Assembly: GCA_017470055.1 (NCBI GenBank)
Contig: JAFUFD010000105.1
Span: 1-41,105 of the forward strand
Origin: Prevotella sp.
GTDB lineage: Bacteria; Bacteroidota; Bacteroidia; Bacteroidales; Bacteroidaceae
DNA length: 41,105 bases
Reading direction: 5' to 3'
Part shown: in pieces, positions 1-8,829 of the stretch
How positions within the stretch are numbered: position 1 is the stretch's first letter
Layout of the letters: every line of letters starts with the position of its first letter
Notes under the pieces: model-generated
Database searches by the model: none
What the model was told of the DNA's origin: nothing
Seen by the model: the letters and a program-made list of their open reading frames with translations, nothing else
Translations under genes and position numbers: made by a program

Positions 1-1011
1 ATTCAGGCTTGTCTGGCTCCTTGCCAGAAGGCTATCGCTGATGCCAAACTGAATACTGCGGATATTGATGAGGTCATCCTCGTAGGTGGCTCAAGCCGTA
101 TTCCTGCTGTTCAGGAACTCGTGAAGAACTACTTCGGTAAGGAGCCTTCAAAGGGTGTGAACCCCGATGAGGTGGTCGCCGTCGGTGCTTCTATCCAGGG
201 TGCTATCCTGAACAAGGAGGGTGGTGTAGGTGATATCGTCCTGCTCGACGTAACTCCACTGACTCTGGGTATCGAGACCATGGGTGGTGTGATGACCAAA
301 CTGATTGAGGCTAACACGACCATTCCTTGCAAGAAGAGCGAGACCTTCTCTACCGCTGCTGACAACCAGACAGAGGTGACCATCCACGTACTGCAGGGTG
401 AGCGCCCCATGGCTGCCCAGAACAAGTCTATCGGTCAGTTCAACCTGACTGGTATCGCTCCTGCTCGCCGTGGTATTCCTCAGATTGAGGTGACCTTCGA
501 TATCGACGCCAACGGTATCTTGAAGGTAAGTGCCAAGGACAAGGCTACTGGTAAGGAGCAGGCTATCCGCATCGAGGCATCATCTGGTCTGTCACAGGAT
601 GAGATCAACCGCATGAAGGCTGAGGCTGAGCAGAACGCTGAGAACGATAAGAAGGAGCGTGAGCGTGTCGACAAACTGAATCAGGCTGACAGCATGATCT
701 TCCAGACTGAGAACCAGTTGAAGGAGATTGGCGACAAGATTCCCGCAGAGCACAAGCCCGCTATTGAGCAGGCTCTCCAGCAGTTGAAGGATGCCCACAA
801 GGCTGGCGACATCGCTGCTATCGACACTGCTATCGCTGCCCTGAACAATGCATGGCAGACTGCCTCACAGCAGATGTATCAAGGTGCACAGGCAGGTCCT
901 CAGCCAGGTGCTGACCAACAGCAAGGTCCGTTCTACAACCAGCAGGCTGGCGGTCAGGAGGCTCCAAAGGATGAGAACATCCAGGATGCCGACTTTGAGG
1001 AGGTGAAGTAA
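1..1011 (+). CDS. dnaK: Chaperone DnaK (Hsp70), C-terminal part
   Basis: The reading frame is open from base 1, so the 5' part of the gene lies outside the window. What is seen is the end of the nucleotide-binding domain ([14 protein letters not shown], then [15 protein letters not shown]), the linker ([15 protein letters not shown]), the beta-sandwich substrate-binding domain, the helical lid, and a Gln/Gly-rich tail ending DADFEEVK. DnaK is the cytosolic ATP-dependent Hsp70 that binds exposed hydrophobic peptides and works with DnaJ and GrpE. The linker and the EEVK-like end are characteristic of bacterial DnaK rather than HscA. A strong terminator follows directly, so the gene ends its transcription unit. 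The promoter cannot be seen. Confidence 0.97.
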   Translation: MQACLAPCQKAIADAKLNTADIDEVILVGGSSRIPAVQELVKNYFGKEPSKGVNPDEVVAVGASIQGAILNKEGGVGDIVLLDVTPLTLGIETMGGVMTKLIEANTTIPCKKSETFSTAADNQTEVTIHVLQGERPMAAQNKSIGQFNLTGIAPARRGIPQIEVTFDIDANGILKVSAKDKATGKEQAIRIEASSGLSQDEINRMKAEAEQNAENDKKERERVDKLNQADSMIFQTENQLKEIGDKIPAEHKPAIEQALQQLKDAHKAGDIAAIDTAIAALNNAWQTASQQMYQGAQAGPQPGADQQQGPFYNQQAGGQEAPKDENIQDADFEEVK

Positions 1012-1030
1012 TAATTGGTAATAATATGAA

Positions 1031-1067
1031 CAGGGGCGCAACCATTTATGTTGCGCCCTTGTTTTTT
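1031..1067 (+). terminator. Intrinsic terminator of dnaK
   Basis: A 12-bp stem (1031-1042 with 1050-1061, core GGGCGCAAC/GTTGCGCCC, one G-T pair) encloses a 7-base loop. It is followed by TTTTTTG and more T-rich sequence. It lies about 20 bases after the dnaK stop codon. Confidence 0.9.
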
Positions 1068-1137
1068 GTTTTTGTGAAAAACTTGTTCAGCATGTGATTA
1101 ACTTCAACGATAGGAGGTGCCACCTGCGTAGACAGGA

Positions 1138-2267
1138 TTAGAACAATTCCAGATAATAGGATTTAACTTCCTCATATTTCAATGTTTTGAAAAACATTTT
1201 TCCAGCAATTGTAGGATTCAACTGCCAGACATCCTTGATGTCAAAAGTTATATATTTTCCATCGTCCTTACAATCATCTGCATAGACGAAAAAAAGTGGT
1301 GTGATTTTGTAGCCAGAGATATTCCCACCGCCACCACGTGCTTTTCTTTTCTCAAGTTTGCTTTTCTCCAGTCTTACTGTAGATTCATTTATGGATGGAT
1401 TATATTGCAATATGAACCTTCGTAATGCATTGGGAGTCCATACTTTGTAACGATTTCTACCTGCTGGTCTAATTTCTCCTTCAAGTTTTGCCCATAATTG
1501 AACTTGGTTCACAGGCATCATAACAAAGTTACCATTAATATCTTCTGTGCATATAACATCAGCGTATTTCTTAGCATAGTTGTTTGAAACAGCGACGTTT
1601 ATACTTTCTTCAGAAAAGTCGTTGATATTATGACCCATGTTCTTGAAGAAGTTTAAATCTTTCTGCTCATTCAGCATCGCTTCAAACTGTGGATAACGTT
1701 CAATAAAATCTTTTGTTATTCTAATTTTCCGTCTTCATTATATTTTGGCAGGTCTGGCTCGCTTGTTTTTGCACCAGGTTCTTTGAACTCAATAGTGTAA
1801 ATTACCAAGTCAATTACAGTAATCAATGCACTATCTATGCCTCCACAACCGCCAGCCTGAATCAACATCCTTCGCCTGTCTTTCGTTGAATAGACATAGC
1901 GAGGAACTAAATTGTAAGAATGGATTAAGCAGGCGACAGATGATGGTATAAAATTAGGTTCGTCAGTACAATTTACAAACAAGTCAAGTTTCAGCATATT
2001 TGCAAGAGTTTGGGCGTAAACACACTCACTGAAAACAGCCGATTGAATATTATTTCCTAATTCAAGACTTTTTTGAATCTGATGCGCCAATGCTGGACAT
2101 TTTGTCCTTAGGTTCTGCAAATCTAAGGTTGATTTCCGTTTTGTTGCAAGGTTCCATAATTCATCTCTTTCTGTTTTGGTGAAAATAACTTTTGTTCGGG
2201 CAATGCTATAAAACTCTTGCATGATCTCTTTTTGCAATTTTGTTAATGGAATCATCTTGTTTTTCAT
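1138..2267 (-). pseudogene. Type II restriction endonuclease, frameshifted
   Basis: Two adjacent minus-strand frames (2267-1716 and 1677-1138) read as one protein of about 375 residues split by a one-base shift. The first frame ends NEDGKLE-stop. Adding one A to the AAAA run (T4 at 1725-1728 on the plus strand) gives NEDGKIRITKDFIERYPQFE and runs straight into the second frame. The first part holds a plausible PD-(D/E)xK centre: Asp145 or Asp153, then Glu160-Phe-Lys162 in IEFKEPGAK. Its ATG overlaps the methyltransferase stop codon as ATGA, the usual sign of a coupled restriction-modification pair. Pair sizes (about 375 and 544 residues) recall AccI-type systems as I remember them, but I do not claim that specificity. 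As written the nuclease would be truncated after the putative catalytic residues, and probably inactive. Confidence 0.72.
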
Positions 2268-3898
2268 ACGCTTATCTTTAATGCCATATTAGAATGTATT
2301 AAATCCATAGTTGAATTATCAACTTTAAGATTTAATATTTTTAAAAATCTTTGGTTTATTCTGTCACGATATTGTCGTGGATATTTGATGTTTTCTTGAA
2401 TGCCTACATTGTTTTTCTTGATAATATATTCATTCGCCTTGCCGCTCATCTCTTTTACAATCTCTTTAAAGAACAAATGATCTTCTTCTGTAAGAGATTC
2501 ATAAAATACTGGCATTTTTAAAAGTAAACTAACAGGGTAAGTAATACCTCCATCAAAGAGTCTCCAATGCCAATAGGCGAAAGAAGAATTAATAAGGCAA
2601 TATACATAATTGTATATTTTCTCATTGTCAAAATGGAGAGTGATTTGACCGCTTCTGTTCATCTTACCAGAAACGGCACTTGTGAAATAGCGACAAGTAT
2701 TTGGCATTGATAGTGTATACTTACCACTTTTTGAAACGAGTTCTGCAAGTATATGATGTCTTGCTTTTTCTACCATGCAATCATGTAATGGTTGTAGTTC
2801 CTTAAAACATTTATAATACATTGGCATGTCAGATGATATTTTTTGCTTTTTAGGTGACAAGAAATTTTCAAGTGTCTTGCATTGTAGCAAGGCTTTTCGC
2901 TCTGTAGATTTAAAACGAATAAGTGGAGTAAGCCTAAATCCATCTGAATTGTTTTTTCGAACTATAGTAATTGCTGCTCTGACAGAGTTGCTAGTGTTAG
3001 TATTAAAAATTCCATGTTTTCTCCCGCAGAAAATATTTCCTGGAACATTATCAAAAGAAAAAATCTCTCCATTGTACTGATTCAAGATTCTTCTTAAAGA
3101 ATAAAACTTTGAGCCAGAGATGAAACTATATGGTGTGATTATGATAGCAGAAAGACTATCATTAATAATTTTCTCCATAAAAATTGAATACAATTCTCGT
3201 GAATCATTCAACACCATCGTACGATTCCAATATAAGCCAACTTGCTGGATTGCCGCATAAGGAGGATTTGATATAACCTTACAATTTTGGGGTAATTTAA
3301 TTTTTGATGATAAGAAATCTCCTTCTATATCGTGAATTTTATCGTTTAATTCTTTGCCATACTTTAACAATAACGCAGTTTTGCAAATTTTTAGCGCAAC
3401 TGAATCAATATCATATAAATAGACTTTTCCTTCTTTTAGAAGTTTTATGGCTCTCTCTTTACCTATATAATCTAAATAGGTTAGAATCAGTTTCCCTGTT
3501 CCGCAACCGACATCACAAAGATTTTGTCCTTCAAGAGAATCAAACCATTCACTCATAATCAGGGCAACATCATCTGGCGTATAATATTGTCCGTTCTTTT
3601 TTTTCTGCTGTTTATCTTGGATGGCAAGTCCAATTTCGTACATTTCTCCGAAATTTTGTATATTAAGGAAAATACGATTTTCTCCGTAAGTTAAAACATA
3701 TTCGCAAATATAGTCCCAAGTATATTTTAGCCCGTGTGTTCCTATATCTTCTATATAATTATCAAGCGAGTAGTTTTTTAACTTTGAAACAGTTGTGGTT
3801 GAGAGACCTACAACAACTTCTTTGTCTTTGTTTTGAAGCTGTTTGTCCATTATAAGTATATCATCAAAAAGCGGTTTTTGGTAATATTCTCTTCTCAT
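2264..3898 (-). CDS. N6-adenine DNA methyltransferase (type II modification enzyme)
   Basis: The 544-residue protein carries GQYYTPDDVA (about residues 103-112), the AdoMet-binding motif I LCDVGCGTGK (127-136) and the catalytic motif IV NPPY (211-214). This order is that of gamma-class N6-adenine methyltransferases, with a C-terminal target-recognition region. It would methylate adenine in the host DNA recognition site and protect it from the partner endonuclease encoded just downstream. The DNA is visibly AT-rich compared with the flanking genes, which suggests horizontal acquisition. A -33/-7 promoter lies 30-60 bases upstream. Because the nuclease gene is frameshifted, this enzyme may now act as an orphan methyltransferase. 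The recognition sequence cannot be read from the sequence. Confidence 0.9.
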   Translation of the reverse strand: MRREYYQKPLFDDILIMDKQLQNKDKEVVVGLSTTTVSKLKNYSLDNYIEDIGTHGLKYTWDYICEYVLTYGENRIFLNIQNFGEMYEIGLAIQDKQQKKKNGQYYTPDDVALIMSEWFDSLEGQNLCDVGCGTGKLILTYLDYIGKERAIKLLKEGKVYLYDIDSVALKICKTALLLKYGKELNDKIHDIEGDFLSSKIKLPQNCKVISNPPYAAIQQVGLYWNRTMVLNDSRELYSIFMEKIINDSLSAIIITPYSFISGSKFYSLRRILNQYNGEIFSFDNVPGNIFCGRKHGIFNTNTSNSVRAAITIVRKNNSDGFRLTPLIRFKSTERKALLQCKTLENFLSPKKQKISSDMPMYYKCFKELQPLHDCMVEKARHHILAELVSKSGKYTLSMPNTCRYFTSAVSGKMNRSGQITLHFDNEKIYNYVYCLINSSFAYWHWRLFDGGITYPVSLLLKMPVFYESLTEEDHLFFKEIVKEMSGKANEYIIKKNNVGIQENIKYPRQYRDRINQRFLKILNLKVDNSTMDLIHSNMALKISV

Positions 3899-3927
3899 AA
3901 CTATCCATCATATTTGGTTAGCGGAAG

Positions 3928-3959
3928 CAAAAATACAAACATATTTTTAAACTTCCAAA
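3928..3959 (-). promoter_or_regulatory. Promoter of the methyltransferase-endonuclease unit
   Basis: On the minus strand TTTG (3959-3956) is followed after 20 bases by TATTTTTG (3935-3928), the Bacteroidota -33/-7 pattern. The methyltransferase ATG is 29 bases further downstream. Confidence 0.65.
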
Positions 3960-3990
3960 CATTTAAGCTAAAAAGCGTAGACGATTATGT

Positions 3991-4021
3991 TTTGTCATTT
4001 TGAATAATTTGCCTATCTTTG
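3991..4021 (+). promoter_or_regulatory. Promoter of the vsr-like gene
   Basis: TTTG (3991-3994), 19-base spacer, TATCTTTG (4014-4021). The ATG follows only 4 bases after the -7 box, so the transcript should have almost no leader. Confidence 0.7.
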
Positions 4022-4025
4022 CAGC

Positions 4026-4574
4026 ATGGATAAACTCTCATCACAACAACGATCTGTTAATATGGCTGCGATCCGGTCGAAGGACACGAAGCCAGAGATG
4101 ATAGTGCGTCGTGGGTTGTGGAAGAGGGGATTCCGTTATCGGCTGAATCACAGGGGACTGCCTGGACATCCTGACTTGGTGTTGAGGAAATACCGCACTT
4201 GCATCTTTGTGAACGGATGCTTCTGGCATGGACATCACGTGACGGAGTCGCAAATTGACAATGGACAATTGGAAATTGAGAGTTCTGAGTGTTGTAGGGT
4301 TCCCCATACCAATCGGGCGTTCTGGGTGGCTAAGATTCACCGTAACAAGGAGCGGGACAAGGTGGAGCAGAAGCAACTGGCAGCCATGGGCTGGCACTGC
4401 ATCACGGTATGGGAGTGCGAACTGAAACCTGCGAGGCGGGAAGAGACGCTGGAGTCCATCGCATTTACATTGAACCACATCTGGCTAAAGGATCATGGGG
4501 CTTCCGATATTCCTTACCGACTCCATGAAGAAGATTCGCAAATGCCAATGGCGGCTGAGACAAGAAGCGAATAG
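4026..4574 (+). CDS. vsr: Very-short-patch-repair (Vsr-type) DNA mismatch endonuclease
   Basis: This 182-residue protein has the Vsr pattern SVNMAAIRSKDTKPE near the N terminus, LPGHPDLVL with the catalytic Asp50, then FVNGCFWHGHH with His68, and TNRAFWVAKIHRNKERD. E. coli Vsr nicks DNA at T:G mismatches made by deamination of 5-methylcytosine. By alignment, E. coli Asp51 and His69 are kept, while the position of E. coli His64 is Asn63. Vsr genes usually sit beside a C5 methyltransferase, but here the neighbour is an N6-adenine enzyme on the opposite strand, so the substrate is less certain. Between HGHH and RVPHTN there are about 16 extra residues compared with E. coli Vsr, coded by an AATTG-rich stretch. 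The first ATG is needed because the conserved N-terminal block starts at residue 6. Confidence 0.88.
   Translation: MDKLSSQQRSVNMAAIRSKDTKPEMIVRRGLWKRGFRYRLNHRGLPGHPDLVLRKYRTCIFVNGCFWHGHHVTESQIDNGQLEIESSECCRVPHTNRAFWVAKIHRNKERDKVEQKQLAAMGWHCITVWECELKPARREETLESIAFTLNHIWLKDHGASDIPYRLHEEDSQMPMAAETRSE
4251..4280 (+). repeat. AATTG-rich insert inside the vsr-like gene
   Basis: The stretch holds three variants of an ATTGACAATTG-like unit (AATTGACAATGG, ACAATTGG, AAATTGAG). It is read through in frame as QIDNGQLEIE. Such short repeats are normally intergenic. It falls exactly where this protein is longer than E. coli Vsr. Confidence 0.45.
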
Positions 4575-4619
4575 GATGACGACGTGAGTGACAATATTTA
4601 GTTAATCTGAATCTATTTT

Positions 4620-4650
4620 TTTGCTGTTTGGTGGAAATTTCTTATATTTG
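4620..4650 (+). promoter_or_regulatory. Promoter of the kinase-glycosidase operon
   Basis: TTTG (4620-4623), 19-base spacer, TATATTTG (4643-4650). The first operon ATG is 28 bases downstream. No palindromic operator was seen in the 104 bases before the gene. Confidence 0.7.
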
Positions 4651-4678
4651 CAGTGTTTTATTGATATAGAATATTGTA

Positions 4679-6457
4679 ATGAGACTAAAATACCTATTAC
4701 TAACCCTTGCTGTAGTTACACCGACAGTGGCTACGCATGCCGATAATAAGGAATCCTATAAGGAATCGAAGGAATATGTGGCACTTCGTGATTCCGTGCA
4801 TCATGCTTTTAATGATTCGGATAGTGCGCGCTTTTTTGCGTCTGTCGGGAAATTGGAGTCATATCTGTTGAGTCAGGATGATTTGCATGCCTACTATACA
4901 CAGCGATGCAATGAGATTGTGTTCCAACTCAACCGCCAACGTATCTTTGAGGCTTATAAACTTGCCACCCAGTTGTCGAAGGAGTTGACAGAGAAGAAAC
5001 TCGATAAAGAGATGTATATGGCGATCAATATGATGGGCCATATCTATAACTATAGTGGTAACAAGGAAGGCGCCAAGCAGTGTTTCTGGGAAGTGATACG
5101 CCGTATGGAGCAGGAAGGCTATACGGAGAGTCAGCCGCCTATCTACATGAATCTGGTGAATATCGTGATGGACGAGGACCCGCGCGAGGGGTTGCGCCTG
5201 ATTGACCAGGCTGCGTCTATTGCCAAGAAAACGTCACCAGAGCGAGTGTTCGATATCGAGACACGTCGTACGCTTGCCTATTATCTGTTAGGTGACAGCC
5301 AACGCTTTTTGGATGGCTATAAAGCATATCGTGAGGGCGTGGAAAAGGGTTTCTCGTCAGTCCATGGTAGGAAACTGGAAGTTTATTATCTTGCTTCCAA
5401 AGGTCTTGTTGATGAGGCGGCGCGTCTTGCCCTTGAGAGTGGTGATGATCCCTTTGAGACACAGGCGGAGATATATTCTGGTGCAGGGCGGTGGCATGAG
5501 GCGTATGATGCCCTTAAGAAAGGAGTGGCGGAGACGGATTCCCTGAACAGCCTGATCCTTAGCAGTTCGATGCAGGGAATCCAGGGTGAATTGAAAATCT
5601 ATGAGGCTGAGCGAAGGGCGAGTCGTCTCTGGCTTTACGGTCTGGTGGCAATTGTTCTTCTGTTGTCATCACTTGTAGTGGCACTGGTCTATATTGTACA
5701 GATGCGTCGTCGCCATCTGCGTGAGATGAAGCAAGCCTACGACAGGGTGTTGGAGTCTGATAAACTAAAGACAGCGTTCATACAGAATGTGAGCCATGAG
5801 GTTCGTACTCCCTTGAATGTCATCGCGGGCTTTGCCCAGGTGCTGGCAGCGACAGAATACAATATCTCCCCACAGGAGCGTCAGCGGATAGCCAATACCA
5901 TGATGGGTAGTACTCGACGTATTACGACCATGGTTGATGAGGTGCTGGAGATGTCGATGAATGAGGTTGGAACGAAAGAGCAGAACCTGTCGGAGGTACA
6001 AGCGAACGTGACACTCCGTCGCATCATGGAAGATTTCCGAAGAGAGGTGGGACATCTCAGCACCAAGTTCTATTTTGAGACCACCCTTGACGATGACTTC
6101 ATGATATGGACAAACGAGAGCGTGTTGCGGCACGTTATCAACCCATTGCTTGACAATGCGGTAAAGAATACAGAGAGTGGGGAAGTGAGGATGGTCTGCG
6201 GGAAGACACCAGACCAGTTGGTGATTGCCATAGAAGACACGGGACGTGGAATCCCTGCGGAGGAAGCAGAGCATATCTTCGAGCGTTTCGTGAAATTGGA
6301 TAGTTTCAAAGAGGGAATGGGTCTTGGACTGACTATCTGTCGCTCTATGGCGAGTCGTCTGGGTGGTGATGTCAAACTAGATACCTCATACGCAGGACCC
6401 GGTGCCCGTTTTGAAGTGAATCTCCCTTTGACATATCAAGAAGATAATAACAAATAG
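4679..6457 (+). CDS. TPR-type membrane sensor histidine kinase, first gene of the glycosidase operon
   Basis: The 592-residue protein starts with a signal peptide (hydrophobic MRLKYLLLTLAVVTPTVATHA). It continues with about 290 residues of helical, TPR-like periplasmic sensor, and one membrane segment (about 317-341) followed by the basic MRRRH. The HisKA domain has the phospho-acceptor His373 in NVSHEVRTPLN. The ATPase domain has an N box (LLDNAVKNT), G1 (EDTGRGIP, about 518-525) and G2 (GMGLGLTI, about 546-553), so all kinase motifs look intact. No receiver or DNA-binding domain is fused and no response regulator lies nearby, unlike the hybrid two-component regulators that usually control Bacteroidota sugar loci. 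Only 8 bases separate it from the GH2 gene, so it is probably co-transcribed. It may sense sugars or envelope state; the ligand is unknown. Confidence 0.85.
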   Translation: MRLKYLLLTLAVVTPTVATHADNKESYKESKEYVALRDSVHHAFNDSDSARFFASVGKLESYLLSQDDLHAYYTQRCNEIVFQLNRQRIFEAYKLATQLSKELTEKKLDKEMYMAINMMGHIYNYSGNKEGAKQCFWEVIRRMEQEGYTESQPPIYMNLVNIVMDEDPREGLRLIDQAASIAKKTSPERVFDIETRRTLAYYLLGDSQRFLDGYKAYREGVEKGFSSVHGRKLEVYYLASKGLVDEAARLALESGDDPFETQAEIYSGAGRWHEAYDALKKGVAETDSLNSLILSSSMQGIQGELKIYEAERRASRLWLYGLVAIVLLLSSLVVALVYIVQMRRRHLREMKQAYDRVLESDKLKTAFIQNVSHEVRTPLNVIAGFAQVLAATEYNISPQERQRIANTMMGSTRRITTMVDEVLEMSMNEVGTKEQNLSEVQANVTLRRIMEDFRREVGHLSTKFYFETTLDDDFMIWTNESVLRHVINPLLDNAVKNTESGEVRMVCGKTPDQLVIAIEDTGRGIPAEEAEHIFERFVKLDSFKEGMGLGLTICRSMASRLGGDVKLDTSYAGPGARFEVNLPLTYQEDNNK

Positions 6458-6465
6458 CATATCAT

Positions 6466-8829
6466 ATGAAAAGACAAGTAATCCTATGGCTTGCCGTCTT
6501 CGCTGTGGGACTGGCAGTACAGGCTCGTGAGCGTTTGAACTTTGACGCAGGATGGCGTTTTGTCCTTGCCGACTCAGTGCAGATGGCGAATCCGTCATAC
6601 GATGACTCTCATTGGCGCATCCTCAATCTTCCGCACGACTGGGCGATAGAGGGCGACTTCCTTGCCTCCAATCCCTCAGGAGCGAGTGGGGGAGCACTAC
6701 CTGGTGGCATTGGGTGGTATCGGAAAACCTTTACCCTTGATAGCCAGAACACACCTGATGACTGTTATTTCATCGAGTTCGATGGTGTCTATATGAACTC
6801 TACCGTCTATGTGAATGGGCAAGAGGTGGGTCGCCGTCCTTATGGCTATAGTTCCTTTGAGTATGAGATTACGAAATACTTGAAAAGTGGTACTAACGTG
6901 ATAGCAGTCCGAGTAGATAACTCTGACCAGCCCAATTCCCGTTGGTATTCTGGTTGTGGTATCTATCGCCATGTATGGTTCACGCAGACCAGTCCTGTTC
7001 ATGTGAAGCACTGGGGCGTTCATGTCGTTACAGACGCCAAGACAGGACAGGTGAAAGTGGACGTGGCTGTTCAAGGCTCAGGTTTCAAGGTTCAGAACAC
7101 GGTTTTCGATGCCACAGGCAAAGAGGTGGGATTGAAAGTGAAGAGACCTCATCTTTGGTCTACTACCGACCCATATATATATAAGGTACGCACGAGAGTG
7201 ATGGTCAAGGGACAGGTTGTCGACGAAGTATGGACCAATACGGCTTTCCGTGATTTCAAGTTTGACGCCCAGACAGGTTTCTGGCTCAACGGCAAGAATA
7301 TGAAACTCAATGGTGTCTGCGAGCATCATGACTTCGGTTGTTTGGGTGCAGCCATCAATGAGGATGCGATGCATCGTAAACTGTCTCGTTTGAAGGCAAT
7401 GGGTGTCAATGCTATCCGTTCGTCCCATAACCCGCCAGCACCAGAACTGCTGAATATGTGCGACACGATGGGACTCATCGTGATGGACGAGAGTTTCGAT
7501 ATGTGGCGTCGCCGTAAGACTCAGAACGACTATGCCCGTTTCTTTGATGAGTGGCATGAGCGTGACTTGACGGACCTGGTCATAAGAGACCGTAACCACC
7601 CCAGTATCCTGATGTGGTCCATCGGTAATGAGGTGCTGGAGCAATGGTCTTCGGCAGATGCCGACACGTTGACGTTGGAGCAGGCAAACCTGATCTTGAA
7701 CGCAGGGCATGATGCCTCTACCCTTGCCAAGGAGGGAGAGATTAGCGTTAACACCCTGCTTGCCGACCACCTCTCAGACATCATTCGTAAGTATGACACC
7801 ACCCGTCCTATCACGGCAGGCTGTAACGAGCCCTCCCCCGACAACCATCTGTTCAAGGGGAAGGCAATTGATGTGGTGGGATTCAACTACCACCATGAGT
7901 GGATCAAGGATGTTCCCAAGAACTTCCCTGGTCGTCCGTTCATCATGACGGAGAGTGTCAGTGCTTTGCAGACGACAGGTTTCTATATGATGCCCAGTGA
8001 CCAGGTGCGAAAGGCGCCAGAGGAATGGTGGCTGCCCTATACCGATCCCTCGATGATGTGCTCATCGTATGACAATATGCATGCTTCATGGTCGACGACC
8101 CATGAGACCAACTGGGACGTTGTGAAGCATACTCCTTATGTGGGTGGTCAGTTTATCTGGACTGGTTTCGACTATATCGGCGAGCCGACCCCCTATGGCT
8201 TCCCTGCTCGCAGTAGTTACTTCGGAATCATCGACCTTGCGGGTGAGCCGAAAGATGTCTATTACATGTACCAGAGTGAGTGGACTGATACTCCTGTGCT
8301 GCATCTCTTCCCGCACTGGAACTGGCTGGAAGGTCAGGAGATCGACATGTGGTGCTACTATAACAACGCTGACGAGGTGGAACTCTTCATCAACGGCAAG
8401 AGCCAGGGCGTGCGTGCCAAGAAAGACAGTCATCAGTATCATGTCATGTGGCGGGTGCGGTATGAGTCCGGCGAGGTGAGAGTCGTGGCACGCAAGGAGG
8501 GTAAACAGGTGCGTGAGGAAGTTATCAGAACCGCAGGTCAGCCCGACCATGTCCAGTTGAGCATCGACTATCAAGGCAAGAATACCACGTATGTCAAGGC
8601 TGTGGTGGTCGACAAGGACGGCAACCGTTGTCCTTGGGCTGAGGATCAGATATTCTTCGACACGGATGCCACTATCATCGGTGTGGATAACGGTAGCCAG
8701 TTCTCGATGGAGCGTTTCAAGGACACCAAGCGCAAAGCGTTCTTTGGACGTTGCTTCGTCGTGCTGAACGGACATGGCACGCTGACTGCTAAAGCAATAG
8801 GATTAAAATCAAATACGATACGACTATGA
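6466..8829 (+). CDS. Exported GH2 glycosidase, probable beta-galactosidase
   Basis: The 787-residue protein has a signal peptide (MKRQVILWLAVFAVGLAVQA). It then shows the GH2 sugar-binding domain (WRFVLADS...LPHDWAIEGDF), an immunoglobulin-like domain, and the TIM barrel with the acid/base Glu389 in SIGNEV and the nucleophile Glu496 in IMTES. C-terminal beta domains of the DUF4982 type follow (ELFINGKSQG region). GH2 enzymes release beta-galactose, beta-mannose or beta-glucuronic acid; with GH31 and GH3 next door, removal of galactose from xyloglucan side chains is the most economical guess. The immunoglobulin-like domain (about 185-245) looks short, and a TCAAGGT-like repeat stretch lies in it. 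The stop codon overlaps the next gene as ATGA. Confidence 0.88.
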   Translation: MKRQVILWLAVFAVGLAVQARERLNFDAGWRFVLADSVQMANPSYDDSHWRILNLPHDWAIEGDFLASNPSGASGGALPGGIGWYRKTFTLDSQNTPDDCYFIEFDGVYMNSTVYVNGQEVGRRPYGYSSFEYEITKYLKSGTNVIAVRVDNSDQPNSRWYSGCGIYRHVWFTQTSPVHVKHWGVHVVTDAKTGQVKVDVAVQGSGFKVQNTVFDATGKEVGLKVKRPHLWSTTDPYIYKVRTRVMVKGQVVDEVWTNTAFRDFKFDAQTGFWLNGKNMKLNGVCEHHDFGCLGAAINEDAMHRKLSRLKAMGVNAIRSSHNPPAPELLNMCDTMGLIVMDESFDMWRRRKTQNDYARFFDEWHERDLTDLVIRDRNHPSILMWSIGNEVLEQWSSADADTLTLEQANLILNAGHDASTLAKEGEISVNTLLADHLSDIIRKYDTTRPITAGCNEPSPDNHLFKGKAIDVVGFNYHHEWIKDVPKNFPGRPFIMTESVSALQTTGFYMMPSDQVRKAPEEWWLPYTDPSMMCSSYDNMHASWSTTHETNWDVVKHTPYVGGQFIWTGFDYIGEPTPYGFPARSSYFGIIDLAGEPKDVYYMYQSEWTDTPVLHLFPHWNWLEGQEIDMWCYYNNADEVELFINGKSQGVRAKKDSHQYHVMWRVRYESGEVRVVARKEGKQVREEVIRTAGQPDHVQLSIDYQGKNTTYVKAVVVDKDGNRCPWAEDQIFFDTDATIIGVDNGSQFSMERFKDTKRKAFFGRCFVVLNGHGTLTAKAIGLKSNTIRL

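Noticed and set aside
7078-7770. 230-residue minus-strand frame
   Set aside because: Antisense to the GH2 catalytic barrel; a shadow of the codon bias of the real gene.
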